Part shown: positions 35,330 to 43,012 of the stretch, one piece after another
Layout: each line of letters begins with the position of its first letter
How positions within the stretch are numbered: the stretch's first letter is position 1
Assembly: GCA_965231765.1 (NCBI GenBank)
Contig: OZ246887.1
Span: 372,001-436,000, forward strand
Source: JAAXHF01 sp963665955
Lineage (GTDB): Bacteria; Desulfobacterota; Binatia; Bin18
Direction of reading: 5' to 3'
DNA: 64,000 bases
Program-made: the position numbers and the translations under genes
The notes under the pieces: generated by a model
What the model was told of the DNA's origin: nothing
Seen by the model: only the letters and a program-made list of their open reading frames with translations
Databases searched by the model: none

Positions 35330-35692
35330 TCAGGGGGCGGCGGCCCGCTCAGCTTCGTGTGCGGCGTGCGCAGCTTTGTGTGCGGCTTTGCGTTCGGCCC
35401 GTAAGGCTTTGAATTGCTCGAGCTGCGGGGCGGTCAAGAGCTGGGCTAACGCCTCGTGCAGCGCCGCCCGTTGTTTTTTGCGGGTGGCCCGCGCCTGGTC
35501 AAAAAGCTGCCGCACCGCTTCGGTTTGCTCAGCCGAGAGGCCGAGCCGCTCTTGCAGCCGCTCGATTCGGCGGTCGGCGTGACCAGCTTTGCCTTCGGCG
35601 TGACCCCCGTGCTGCGCGGCCAGAGCGGGCGCGGCGAGCAGCAACACCCCACACACGGCGGCCCCGCCCCTGAGGACTTTCAGTCGCTTCAT
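35330..35692 (-). CDS. Periplasmic Spy/CpxP-like LTxxQ protein
   Basis: A 120-residue protein with a signal peptide (MKRLKVLRGGAAVCGVLLLA, cleavage probably after ALA) and a helical mature part with two LTxxQ-type motifs (RLGLSAEQTEAVRQLFDQAR, LLTAPQLEQFKALRAERK). His-rich stretches (QHGGHAEGKAGH, HKAAHAAHEAE) suggest metal binding. Spy/CpxP-type proteins act as periplasmic chaperones or metal-stress sensors. GGAGG precedes the ATG. A palindromic island repeat lies 122 bp upstream. Confidence 0.75.
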   Translation of the reverse strand: MKRLKVLRGGAAVCGVLLLAAPALAAQHGGHAEGKAGHADRRIERLQERLGLSAEQTEAVRQLFDQARATRKKQRAALHEALAQLLTAPQLEQFKALRAERKAAHKAAHAAHEAERAAAP

Positions 35693-35813
35693 CTCTACCT
35701 CCTTACTCGGGCGATTTTCTCAGCTTGACTCTTTAGACACCGAGAGCGGGCGGGGGGGGTACCAGCGGGATACAGCCTCAGCCCCGCGCGCGCTCACTAC
35801 TGCGCCGCTGGAC

Positions 35814-35845
35814 ATAATAGCACATTATCAGACGCAATCACGCGG
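35814..35845 (+). repeat. Palindromic island repeat, copy 2
   Basis: ATAAT-AGCAC-ATTAT (35814-35828) followed by CAGACGCAATCACGCGG, identical in flank to copy 1. It lies 122 bp upstream of the minus-strand Spy-like gene. The downstream sequence is GC-rich and could be a decayed relative of the ncRNA, but no terminator is present. Confidence 0.75.
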
Positions 35846-36285
35846 GCGGGGGAAGGCCGGGCCGCTGCCGTGCCCCCCCCTCCGGTGGATGATGTTACGG
35901 ACGCCGCTCAGGCCGCGCCGCCTCCCGCTCCAGCCACCGATCACGCCGCGCCCGCTGCTGCTCCCGATGCCGCGCCAAGGCCACCCCCTGAGCGACGCGC
36001 ACCGCCGCCAACTCGGCGTGCAGCACGGCCTCTAAGCGTAGCCCCCCCGGCCCGCTGGTGCTGCGCCGCCGGCCTCCAGCTCGCCGGCGGAAATAGGCGT
36101 GGCATCCGAGGTAGGCCGGCACGGTATACGAGCGACCGAGGCACGGTATACGAGGTACGCACCCCGTGCCGATATTCCTCAAAAATCCAGCCCAGCCTAG
36201 CACTTAGAAAATCGGCCAAAATCCGCTAATCGTTTTTTAATCGTATTTAATCCGCGCGCGCGAGTACGCTCCGCGTATGCGGCCC

Positions 36286-36312
36286 TTTTTGGGCGCTCCG
36301 CTCGCCCAAAAA
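36286..36312. terminator. Bidirectional intrinsic terminator hairpin
   Basis: TTTTTGGGCG and CGCCCAAAAA form a perfect 10-bp inverted repeat with a 7-nt loop. T-runs on both strands make termination possible in either direction, although no gene ends directly against it. Confidence 0.55.
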
Positions 36313-36486
36313 CCCCCGCCCCCCCCACTACAAAGGCCCCTCCGGGGGACACTCTACCCGCCTTATCCACCGCCTGAACCAGCAAACACGCCAGAACGCC
36401 TTCGGCAACCTGTCATGTTTGACACCGTGAGGGCGGAGCTATGCCCGCAATATGCCTTCCGCTTCGCTCCAGGGGCTTACGCCTCC

Positions 36487-36531
36487 TTTTTTCTTCCTGT
36501 TCCAGGTCCGAGTGAGAGCAGGAAGAAAAAA
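36487..36531. terminator. Bidirectional terminator-like hairpin (13-bp arms)
   Basis: TTTTTTCTTCCTG and CAGGAAGAAAAAA are perfect 13-bp arms separated by 19 nt, about 70 bp upstream of the small gene at 36604. It probably insulates that gene from upstream transcription. Confidence 0.55.
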
Positions 36532-36603
36532 TGGGTGGGGGGGTCTAGGAATTGCATCGCAATGCAGCTTAAATCACGGCCAGCCAGCCAGATCGGAGGG
36601 GAT

Positions 36604-36843
36604 ATGTTCACCGTTGAAAAGATCGAGAACGTCCCGGACCCCGCTATCCCACAGTGGCGGGTGTACGACCAGGAGCGGGCTTTGACGATTTCGGGCCGCA
36701 TCCTGAAGAGCAATAATCGGTCCTGGCTCCTGTACGCGGAGCGGTGGGGCGGCGGGAAGTGGACGCTGATCGAGCGGATAGGCGAGACCAGCAGCCAGGC
36801 CCTGGCGTACTGTGACGCCGGCGCCTTCATTGAGCGGATGTAG
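36604..36843 (+). CDS. Small hypothetical protein
   Basis: A 79-residue protein: MFTVEKIENVPDPAIPQWRV, SGRILKSNNRSWLLYAERWG, KWTLIERIGETSSQALAYCD. Alternating polar and hydrophobic residues suggest a small beta-rich domain. GGAGGGG ends 3 nt before the ATG at 36604; longer in-frame starts run into the terminator hairpin and are unlikely. Family not recognised. The membrane-protein gene 62 nt downstream may be co-transcribed. Confidence 0.55.
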   Translation: MFTVEKIENVPDPAIPQWRVYDQERALTISGRILKSNNRSWLLYAERWGGGKWTLIERIGETSSQALAYCDAGAFIERM

Positions 36844-36905
36844 CAAAACACCGGTGCCCAGGGCGCTGCGTAAAGGCCGCCGGCGCATAGTAGGAGGAAA
36901 GAGAA

Positions 36906-37361
36906 ATGAACATACCAACACAAATCGCAACGGTGCTCCTGGGCTTACTGGCGGGCGCTCTGCTCCTTCTCGCTATGGGATTGGTGCCTTACTGGCAGGC
37001 GCTTGAACCGGCATCTTTTGTTTCGATTTTTCGCGATAACTCAGGTCACATCGCAAGCTTTATGATGCCGCTCGGTTTTAGTGCAACGGGTATCACATGG
37101 TTAGCTTTGGGGCTGGCAATCTGGAAGAAGATGCCGAGTAAAAACTGGCTCATCGCGGCATCTATTTGCGCGCTTTGCATGCTCGCAACGTTTCCCATCT
37201 ACTTCAGTGGAGCAAATGCAGCATTGGCTGAAGGTGCCGTACCGGCAACGGAGCTAGCGAATGCGCTTAGCCAATGGCAATTGGTGCATTGGGTTAGAAC
37301 ACTAGCAGCCACCGCAGGTTGTATCTGTGCCCTCAAAGCGGTTCAGGCGAGCGCCGACTAA
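36906..37361 (+). CDS. DUF1772/anthrone oxygenase-like membrane protein
   Basis: A 151-residue protein with four predicted membrane helices (IATVLLGLLAGALLLLAMGL, LGFSATGITWLALGLAI, WLIAASICALCMLATFPIYF, VRTLAATAGCICALKAV). The pattern with ANAALA in the third loop matches DUF1772-like proteins. Function of bacterial members is unknown. AGGAGG precedes the ATG. Confidence 0.62.
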   Translation: MNIPTQIATVLLGLLAGALLLLAMGLVPYWQALEPASFVSIFRDNSGHIASFMMPLGFSATGITWLALGLAIWKKMPSKNWLIAASICALCMLATFPIYFSGANAALAEGAVPATELANALSQWQLVHWVRTLAATAGCICALKAVQASAD

Positions 37362-37595
37362 AGGGACGTTTGCTGACACACCAGCCGCGGCCGCCGAGCG
37401 GCGGCCGGACAGGGGCAAATGTGTGCTTTTTACTCGTCCCGGTATTCTGTGTCCGGGATACGCGATACCCCCGTCACAAAATGGGACCGGGCGGGGGAAC
37501 CGGGCGGCAGCTTGTTGCTATTCAGGCGGCGGGGTTCCAGATCGAGGAGCCAGGCGGGGCGCGGGATCTCCCTCAAGGCAACACACACAGTGCAC
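37362..37595. other. Island intergenic stretch before ncRNA candidate B
   Basis: About 230 bp, GC-rich, with a GGCCGCCG/CGGCGGCC hairpin at about 37389-37407 just after the membrane protein gene. No acceptable coding frame. Confidence 0.35.
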
Positions 37596-37622
37596 ATAAT
37601 ACCCGATTATCAGACGCAACCC
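37596..37622 (+). repeat. Palindromic island repeat, copy 3
   Basis: ATAAT-ACCCG-ATTAT (37596-37610) followed by CAGACGCAAC. Heads ncRNA candidate B in the same way as copy 1 heads candidate A. Confidence 0.75.
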
Positions 37623-37745
37623 GCCCAGGTCCGGCGGGCGGCGGGTCCCCAGCCGGAGGCTTGCAAGCGGGCCGCCGCGTTGATAGGATTATCCCTCGTC
37701 CAATGTCCGTTCCTGGTTCCTCTCCCGAGGGAGACCAGCATGCAG

Positions 37746-37781
37746 AAAAGCCGCTGACTGAGAACTCCAGCGGCTTTTTTG
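37746..37781 (+). terminator. Intrinsic terminator of ncRNA candidate B
   Basis: AAAAGCCGCTG and CAGCGGCTTTT pair around an 11-nt loop, followed by TTTTTT. The stem is identical to that in candidate A while the loop sequence differs. Confidence 0.8.
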
Positions 37782-37797
37782 CGTGTCGATGACGGAC

Positions 37798-37823
37798 ATA
37801 ATACCCAATTATCAGCCGCAGCG
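37798..37823 (+). repeat. Palindromic island repeat, copy 4
   Basis: ATAAT-ACCCA-ATTAT (37798-37812) followed by CAGCCGCA, one base changed from the usual CAGACGCA. It lies just after the terminator of ncRNA B and about 45 bp beyond the 3' end of the secreted-protein gene. Confidence 0.7.
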
Positions 37824-37856
37824 GTCTGGGCGGTCTGCAGCCGCCTAGAACGGGCC

Positions 37857-38240
37857 TCACTGGACGGCGCGCCTGGCCGCGGCCTTCTCCGCTATGAGGG
37901 ACTCGAAATACTGCGCCGTGTCGCCGTGGCCGCGGCCTTGGGAGTACTCCCGGCCGAGCAGGATGAGATCCCCCGGCCCAATCCCGAAGTGGGCGAGAAA
38001 GCCACCCGTTTTACCGCCTCGCAGAGCCTCCACTTTCTTCATCCACGCGTAGTACCGACAACACGGGCCATATCCGACGGCATGGAAGTCCGGATCGTTT
38101 TTGAAGGTCAGGAATTCGGCGTAGAGGTGCTGAAGCTGCTGAACGGCCGCAGCGGGGGCGGCGTGCGGCCGTCCGCCGTTCAGCAGGAGGGCGACGAGAA
38201 GGACCGCGAGGGGGAGAGTCCAGGAGGGCGTGCGGCGCAT
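37857..38240 (-). CDS. Small secreted hypothetical protein
   Basis: A 127-residue protein with a signal peptide (SWTLPLAVLLVALLLNGGR, cleavage probably after HAA) and a mature part with LYAEFLTFKNDPDFHAVGYG, CCRYYAWMKKVEALR and GDLILLGREYSQGRGHGDT. An adjacent Cys pair is present. Family not recognised. AAGGAG lies 8 nt before the ATG. A 7-bp hairpin (38266-38282) and palindromic repeat copy 5 lie upstream, so its transcription may be tied to the island repeat. Confidence 0.65.
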   Translation of the reverse strand: MRRTPSWTLPLAVLLVALLLNGGRPHAAPAAAVQQLQHLYAEFLTFKNDPDFHAVGYGPCCRYYAWMKKVEALRGGKTGGFLAHFGIGPGDLILLGREYSQGRGHGDTAQYFESLIAEKAAARRAVQ

Positions 38241-38686
38241 CGTGTCTTCTCCTTAGCCTGAAATTGAGGAGGTGTCCTCCTCTTGCCTACTTTGTGAGGG
38301 GGTGGGGGGCGATATAATACACATTTATCAGACGTAATCACGCGGGTCAGGCGAGCGGCGCGGGCTATTCAAGGAAGGGGGCTTTTTTTGGATTTAATTC
38401 AAGGCCGCGAGGCGGCCGGATTTGGGCGATATTTTGACGGGGGGCAAGCCGTGATATCGCAGGCCAGCGACCAGCCGAAGATACAAAATTGACGGTTTTT
38501 TGCTTCCCCAGCTGATCTTGAGCCCTAAATTCATCACCACGGCTGCATTTTCTCCTCTTTTCCGGACCGTTTCCACCCCCTTCCCCCCCTGAAGCCTAGT
38601 GTTGAGCTGGCCACTCGGCAAGCCTCGCAGCCCGCCCGCGACAGGGGGTTTTCGGCTGTTTCAGTTTTGCTCTAGGTTTTGACAGC
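38241..38686. other. Island intergenic stretch with repeat copy 5
   Basis: It contains hairpin GAGGAGG/CCTCCTC (38266-38282), palindromic repeat copy 5, a T7 run at 38386-38392 after GGGGGC, and a 75-residue minus-strand frame (38394-38621) that I cannot support as a gene. Confidence 0.4.
38314..38345 (+). repeat. Palindromic island repeat, copy 5
   Basis: ATAAT-ACACA-TTTAT (38314-38328, one arm mismatch) followed by CAGACGTAATCACGCGG. Here the first arm forms a perfect TATAAT. It lies 74 bp upstream of the secreted-protein start at 38240. Confidence 0.7.
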
Positions 38687-39268
38687 CTAACGGGTCCCGT
38701 TCCATCCCCGCGCCAGCTGCAAGCCGGTGGCCCGTGTGAGATCCGCCCCAGACAGGTCCGCGTCTGGGAGGTGCGCTCGGGTCAGGTCCGCGCCTACGAG
38801 GATAGCCCCAGACAGGTCCGTGCCGGACAGGTCCGTGTCTATGAGGATAGCCCCAGACAGGTTCGCCCCTGTGAGGATAGCCGCTGTCAGGTTCGCACGG
38901 GTCAGGTTCGCCCCGCTCAGGTTCGCCTTTGTGAGATCCGCCCAGGTCAAGGTGGCCCCTCGGAGGTGCGCGCTGCTCAGATCCGCCCCGGTGAGGTTCG
39001 CGTTGCTCAGATTGGCCCCCCACCCGTTGGCCCCAGACAGGTCCGCCCCGGTGAGTTTCGCTCGGGTCAGGGTGGCCGCTATGAGGATAGCCCCAGACAG
39101 GCTCGCCCCCTCCAGCTTCGCCCAGGTCAGGGTGGCCGCTGTCAGGATAGCCCCGCTCAGGTCCGCGCCGAACAGCTTAGCCGCTCGGAGGTGCGCCTTG
39201 CTCAGATCCGCCCCCCGAAAAACCCGCTCCCCGGCCTTATACACTAGTATGAGTTCTTCGCTTGTCAT
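38687..39268 (-). CDS. Pentapeptide-repeat protein
   Basis: A 193-residue protein made almost wholly of A-(D/N)-L-x-x repeats, from VFRGADLSKAHLRAAKLFGA to ADLTRATGLQLARG, predicting a right-handed quadrilateral beta-helix of about 35 repeats. Pentapeptide proteins include gyrase-protecting DNA mimics and many of unknown role. The 15-bp coding repeats are visible at the DNA level and leave other frames open. The ribosome site is weak (GGGGCGG). It lies downstream of the ATPase operon on the same strand. Confidence 0.85.
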   Translation of the reverse strand: MTSEELILVYKAGERVFRGADLSKAHLRAAKLFGADLSGAILTAATLTWAKLEGASLSGAILIAATLTRAKLTGADLSGANGWGANLSNANLTGADLSSAHLRGATLTWADLTKANLSGANLTRANLTAAILTGANLSGAILIDTDLSGTDLSGAILVGADLTRAHLPDADLSGADLTRATGLQLARGWNGTR

Positions 39269-39461
39269 ATCCGCCCCGCCCGGCTCCTAGATCTAGATCC
39301 CGCCCGATTGAATAGAAACAAGATGCCCCGCCCTTCCAGATTGTGAGTCATAACAGCGTTTATGATGGGTGGGCAAGCGGGCCGCTCGCCGCCGACCAGG
39401 GTCACCGACCCGCGCTCATCGGCGTGTCTGCCGATAGCCGCTTGTAGCTCTCCTGAAAGAT

Positions 39462-41756
39462 TCAGGAAGCCGAAGAACCTTTCTTCGATGCTCTTGCCTC
39501 GATTCGCTCCTCGATCCGCTCAATGATATCCGCCGCGACCTCCCGTACCTCCTCAGGCGCGCGCTCCGCTTCGCCAGTATGATACTCGCGGAGGGCAACG
39601 ATGAGGGGTAGTAACGTATCGGATTTGACCTTGTCGCTCGACAGAATCTCGACAAGGTCAGGCGCCGAGGCGCCCATTGCGACCAAATCGGGCACAAAGT
39701 GGAGCATCTCGCTCATCATTTTGTCAGGTACGAACACATCATACACAGAGCGGAACGCCTCCATAGCCGCCCAGGAGTTTTCTTGAACCAATAACGCCTT
39801 CGTCCGCAGACACCTTACCTGCCACTCACACTCAGTTTTCTCACCGTCAGGCAAGGAGTCGAGTTTTCGTTCGAGTTCTTCGCATGTGTGCAGAGCTTCT
39901 TCCGTGTGGCCGCGCTCGGTTTGCACATCGCCCTTTCTGCTCAGTGCCCAGGCCACCAGCACCTGAACCCGTGGGCTATCACTGGTACCAAAACGGGCGA
40001 CTACCTCGTCATAGGCTGTTATCGCCGCCGCCACCTCTCCCCGCTCTCTTTCTACCTCGCCCTTTCCGCTCAGCGCCCAGGCCACCAGCACCTGAACCCG
40101 TGGGCTATCACTGGTACCAAAACGGGCGACTACCTCGTCATAGGCCGTTATCGCCGCCGCCACCTCTCCCCGCTCTCTTTCTGCATCGCCCTTTCCGCTC
40201 AGCGCCCAGGCCACCAGCACCTGAACCCGTGGGCTATCACTGGCACCAAAACGGGTGACCACCTCGTCATAGGCCGCTATCTCCGCCAGGGAATCGTCCA
40301 GTTCCTTATACGCCATCGCTTTTATAAGAAATGCCCGAGCAATCAATAACTCTGGTACGTGAGACAAATTTGCGCTCCGAGCAGTGAACGCCTGGTCCAC
40401 GGTCTCGATAACCTTCTCGAACTCCCCCTCCTCGAACGTCGCTAAGATCTCTTGCAAGCGTTGTTCCGCTGAAGAGAAGATGCGGTCGAGTTCCGGCAGT
40501 TCGGCGACCGCTCGCTCAATGCCTTCGCGAATCGCCCGCGACTGCGCCGCCTCCGCAACGAATGCGCCAGACATTTCAGCCAGTTCGGATTCGCTGTAGA
40601 ACGCCACCATGAAGTGAATCAGGTTTTGTACGACAGCCGCCTCATCATGTTCGCGCCGGAGCTTGTAGTAGATGCTGTAAAGACGTTCGGCAGCGACGTA
40701 CTGCTGTTTCTTGCCGCTCCCCTTCGGTATGACCGCACCTCGGTTGACGAGTCGGCCGAGCAGGGCCGATACGGCACGAACATCCATGCGCGCCCGCGCC
40801 GCAATCTCGCCAGTGGTTGACGGTTGCCAGAGGTCGATCACCGCGATATACACGCGCCGTTCGGTCTTCGCCAAGACTTCCATATTACTCCGAAAATACT
40901 CGGTATGTTCGTCAATCAACGTCACCAGCTCTTCCATCAACTGGAGCAAGGACCGGTGCTGCCCAAACCCGGCAACAATGACCAGGAGGCGGGGGCTCCC
41001 GCCGGTCAGGATCTCAAGCGGCCGCATCTCGCGTTTGCTCACCGTGTCGCCGCTAATTACTTGCCACAGGTCTCGACACTCTTCCGTAGACAACGGTTCC
41101 AGCCCAACGATGCGGAACAGCTCGAAGAATGGCTGCTGCGCATCGTCCAGCCCCTCGAAACGACTGGTGGCGGTGGCGATCAGCATGATCTGGGGTTCCG
41201 ACTGCAGGACCCCACGAAGCTTCCAGCCAAAGGCGGCGTCCACGTTTTCGCAGAGTGTCTGCAGGTTCTCGACCATGAGCACCAGCTTATTCCCCAGCCG
41301 GTTTGTCGCTTCCAGAACAGCAGCGCGGGCCTGCTCTTCTAGCGTCTGCTCGCGCCAGCGACCGGTCAGGGCGGCGTGCGTCTCGCGTAACTCCTGCGCG
41401 AACGCGGGATTGCGCGCCTCGCTCTCCCTGGCGAGGTGGAACAGCGTTTCGAGCCAGAAGTCGGCCAGCGTAAAAATCTCTTGGCTCTCTTCCATGAACC
41501 GCACCGGCAACAGGCCCTCGGAGAGTTCCGGGTTAGCGCGTAGCTCCGCGGCGACGCGGGCCAGCAGCATGGTTTTTCCGCGACCACGCGGGGCGACCAC
41601 CAGAACATGCTGGCACGATGGCACATCAATGTTCCCGCGCAGGACCTCAAGCACGATGTCGAGTTCGTGTTGGCGGACGACGAACTGTTCTCTCACCTCG
41701 TCGTCGGGTTGGAGCGTCCCTGGATTGAACTTGCGAATTTTGCGTACGGCATTCAT
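39462..41756 (-). CDS. P-loop ATPase with winged helix and C-terminal TPR repeats (STAND-like)
   Basis: A 764-residue protein. The ATPase domain has FVVRQHELDIVLEVLRGN, Walker A VAPRGRGKTMLLAR (about residues 52-60) and Walker B KLVLMVENLQTL. A winged-helix segment follows (TGEIAARARMDVRAVSALLG). The C-terminal half has TPR-like helices including 43-residue repeats (SPRVQVLVAWALSGKG, ERGEVAAAITAYDEVVARFG), three in a row at 39945-40275. The layout fits STAND-type sensor or scaffold ATPases. It starts 17 nt after a second ATPase gene, as part of one operon. Confidence 0.82.
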   Translation of the reverse strand: MNAVRKIRKFNPGTLQPDDEVREQFVVRQHELDIVLEVLRGNIDVPSCQHVLVVAPRGRGKTMLLARVAAELRANPELSEGLLPVRFMEESQEIFTLADFWLETLFHLARESEARNPAFAQELRETHAALTGRWREQTLEEQARAAVLEATNRLGNKLVLMVENLQTLCENVDAAFGWKLRGVLQSEPQIMLIATATSRFEGLDDAQQPFFELFRIVGLEPLSTEECRDLWQVISGDTVSKREMRPLEILTGGSPRLLVIVAGFGQHRSLLQLMEELVTLIDEHTEYFRSNMEVLAKTERRVYIAVIDLWQPSTTGEIAARARMDVRAVSALLGRLVNRGAVIPKGSGKKQQYVAAERLYSIYYKLRREHDEAAVVQNLIHFMVAFYSESELAEMSGAFVAEAAQSRAIREGIERAVAELPELDRIFSSAEQRLQEILATFEEGEFEKVIETVDQAFTARSANLSHVPELLIARAFLIKAMAYKELDDSLAEIAAYDEVVTRFGASDSPRVQVLVAWALSGKGDAERERGEVAAAITAYDEVVARFGTSDSPRVQVLVAWALSGKGEVERERGEVAAAITAYDEVVARFGTSDSPRVQVLVAWALSRKGDVQTERGHTEEALHTCEELERKLDSLPDGEKTECEWQVRCLRTKALLVQENSWAAMEAFRSVYDVFVPDKMMSEMLHFVPDLVAMGASAPDLVEILSSDKVKSDTLLPLIVALREYHTGEAERAPEEVREVAADIIERIEERIEARASKKGSSAS
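39945..40280 (-). repeat. Tandem 129-bp repeats encoding TPR units
   Basis: Three near-identical units of 129 bp (43 codons) follow each other; for example ACCTGAACCC recurs at 39961, 40090 and 40219. The near-identity at the DNA level points to recent copy-number change or gene conversion in the sensor part of the ATPase gene. Confidence 0.85.
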
Positions 41757-41773
41757 TGTATATCCCCTAGTAA

Positions 41774-42997
41774 TCAGTCGTCAGTACGGCGGCGTTCGAG
41801 GGGGATGTGGTGGTCGCGAAAGCGCGCCGCCCACCAGTCCTTCAGCAAGCGCGAGGGGAAGCGATAGCCATCAAGGCTGGCTTCCAGATACCCGTCGTGT
41901 ACCAGGATATCGAGGGCGTCCATAATGCGCCCGGCAGCAGCATCAACCACCACCGAGTACAACCGTTCGAGGCAGCGCTGTGCGCCCGGCGTGAACACCT
42001 CCTGGGTAGCCGCCTCAGCGAGAATCTCCATGACGATAGAGTAACTCTTCTCTTCCACCCCCTCCTTGAGGCGCGTCTCGTAGTGTATGAGATCACTCTG
42101 CCCCGAAGGTCCAAGAAGCGCGGTGCGATAGATCGTGTTGACATCCTCCAGCGTCACGCGGTCCCGGCCCTGCATGATGGTGTGGTCTCGCAATCGGGCG
42201 AAGAAGGACTGTACATGGTGGGGAATCCCGATGCCGAGCGCGTCGTACACTGCGTTTGCTACCCCGTCCTCGACCTGTAATCCGTAACTCTCAGCAAGCT
42301 GCTCGAAACATGTGACGCTGGTCTTACGGTCCCACGGCCCTAGACGAAAGGGAGAGAGATGGTTGATGCGGTCGGGGATGCCGAGCCGCTTGACGAGCGG
42401 TTCGAGCCCGATGCTGCCGGATACGATGAGGACCAGAGAGCCATCCCCGATACTTTGCAACACCCCGCGCAACCAGCTCAGGAATTCATCAACCCGTCGT
42501 GCGCCGTCATCACCGTGCAGTATTCGCTTGAGGAATATCGGCAACTCGTCAATGACGAGCAGCACCGGCTTGTCCTGCGCGACGCAATCGCGCAGCAGTT
42601 GCTCCCCATAATGCCGCCAGCTTCCGGCATTCAGCCCGACGCGGATCTTGAGGCGAAATTCGGCCGCACTGACCTCCTCGACCTTGTCGCTGAACCAGCG
42701 CCGCATCGTGGTAGCAAAGCGTGACGCAATCGGGCGAACGGGATGCACGGCCGCTGCGACAGACGCAATCGCGTCCTCCGCACAGGTCGCGCCCTCAACA
42801 TCAGTAGAAAGAAAGATCCACCCTTTGGCCTCAAGGCGGCGTCCGAGTTCCTGGACGATACTGGTCTTTCCCATGCGCCGCTGTCCGGTCAGCAACACAT
42901 GGTTGCGGTCTTGGACCCGCGTTTCCAGTATCTGCAACTCGCGCTCGCGATCGAAAAAGTTGTCGCCGCTGACCCAGCGGCCAGTAGATGATTTCAT
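41774..42997 (-). CDS. P-loop (archaeal-ATPase-type/AAA) protein, first gene of ATPase operon
   Basis: A 407-residue protein: GDNFFDRERELQILETRVQD, Walker A LLTGQRRMGKTSIVQELG (about residues 37-45), Walker B KPVLLVIDELPIFL, a sensor-like SLVLIVSGSIGLEPLVKR, and a C-terminal winged-helix region ending DGYLEASLDGYRFPSRLL. It resembles PF01637-like ATPases that act as regulators or in defence-like loci. The ATG at 42997 has GAGG at -10 and lies downstream of the promoter, which rules out a longer frame starting at 43060. Confidence 0.82.
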   Translation of the reverse strand: MKSSTGRWVSGDNFFDRERELQILETRVQDRNHVLLTGQRRMGKTSIVQELGRRLEAKGWIFLSTDVEGATCAEDAIASVAAAVHPVRPIASRFATTMRRWFSDKVEEVSAAEFRLKIRVGLNAGSWRHYGEQLLRDCVAQDKPVLLVIDELPIFLKRILHGDDGARRVDEFLSWLRGVLQSIGDGSLVLIVSGSIGLEPLVKRLGIPDRINHLSPFRLGPWDRKTSVTCFEQLAESYGLQVEDGVANAVYDALGIGIPHHVQSFFARLRDHTIMQGRDRVTLEDVNTIYRTALLGPSGQSDLIHYETRLKEGVEEKSYSIVMEILAEAATQEVFTPGAQRCLERLYSVVVDAAAGRIMDALDILVHDGYLEASLDGYRFPSRLLKDWWAARFRDHHIPLERRRTDD

Positions 42998-43012
42998 GGA
43001 TATCCTCTTACT

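Larger units (their letters stand above)
35693..36603. other. 911-bp mostly non-coding island stretch
   Basis: It holds palindromic repeat copy 2, a C-rich and G-rich tract, a short tandem repeat (GGCACGGTATACGAG at about 36118-36132 and 36139-36153), a strong hairpin at 36286-36312 and another at 36487-36531. A minus-strand frame (35895-36203) encodes an Arg/Ala-rich sequence (VRVAQGVALARHREQQRARR) with no clear ribosome site, which I do not accept as a gene. Confidence 0.5.
37596..37781 (+). ncRNA. Structured non-coding RNA candidate B
   Basis: About 186 nt, homologous to candidate A. Shared parts are the leading palindrome, the stem GCGGCGG/CCGCCGC (37637-37679), the block GCCGCCGCGTTGATAG then TTAT-CCCTC, a hairpin CTGGT...ACCAG with inner CTCCC/GGGAG (37712-37738), and the terminator GCCGCTG/CAGCGGC plus TTTTTT. 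The middle hairpin differs in sequence from that of A but keeps the ability to pair, which favours a structured RNA over chance similarity. Function unknown. Confidence 0.55.

Noticed and set aside
35895..36203. A 102-residue Arg/Ala-rich minus-strand frame in the island
   Set aside because: Composition is explained by GC-rich non-coding DNA, there is no ribosome site, and the sequence crosses the short tandem repeat near 36120.
38394..38621. A 75-residue minus-strand frame
   Set aside because: No recognisable domain, no ribosome site, and the C-terminal part covers low-complexity DNA.
38727..39290. Long plus-strand open frames rich in Ala/Arg/Ser repeats
   Set aside because: They are mirror frames of the 15-bp repeats of the pentapeptide-repeat gene; periodic DNA keeps all frames open.
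38687..40280. CRISPR-like regular repeats
   Set aside because: The periodicity is coding (15-bp pentapeptide and 129-bp TPR units) without unique spacers.
39884..40349. Pro-rich plus-strand repeat frames
   Set aside because: They are antisense translations of the 129-bp TPR repeats in the ATPase gene.
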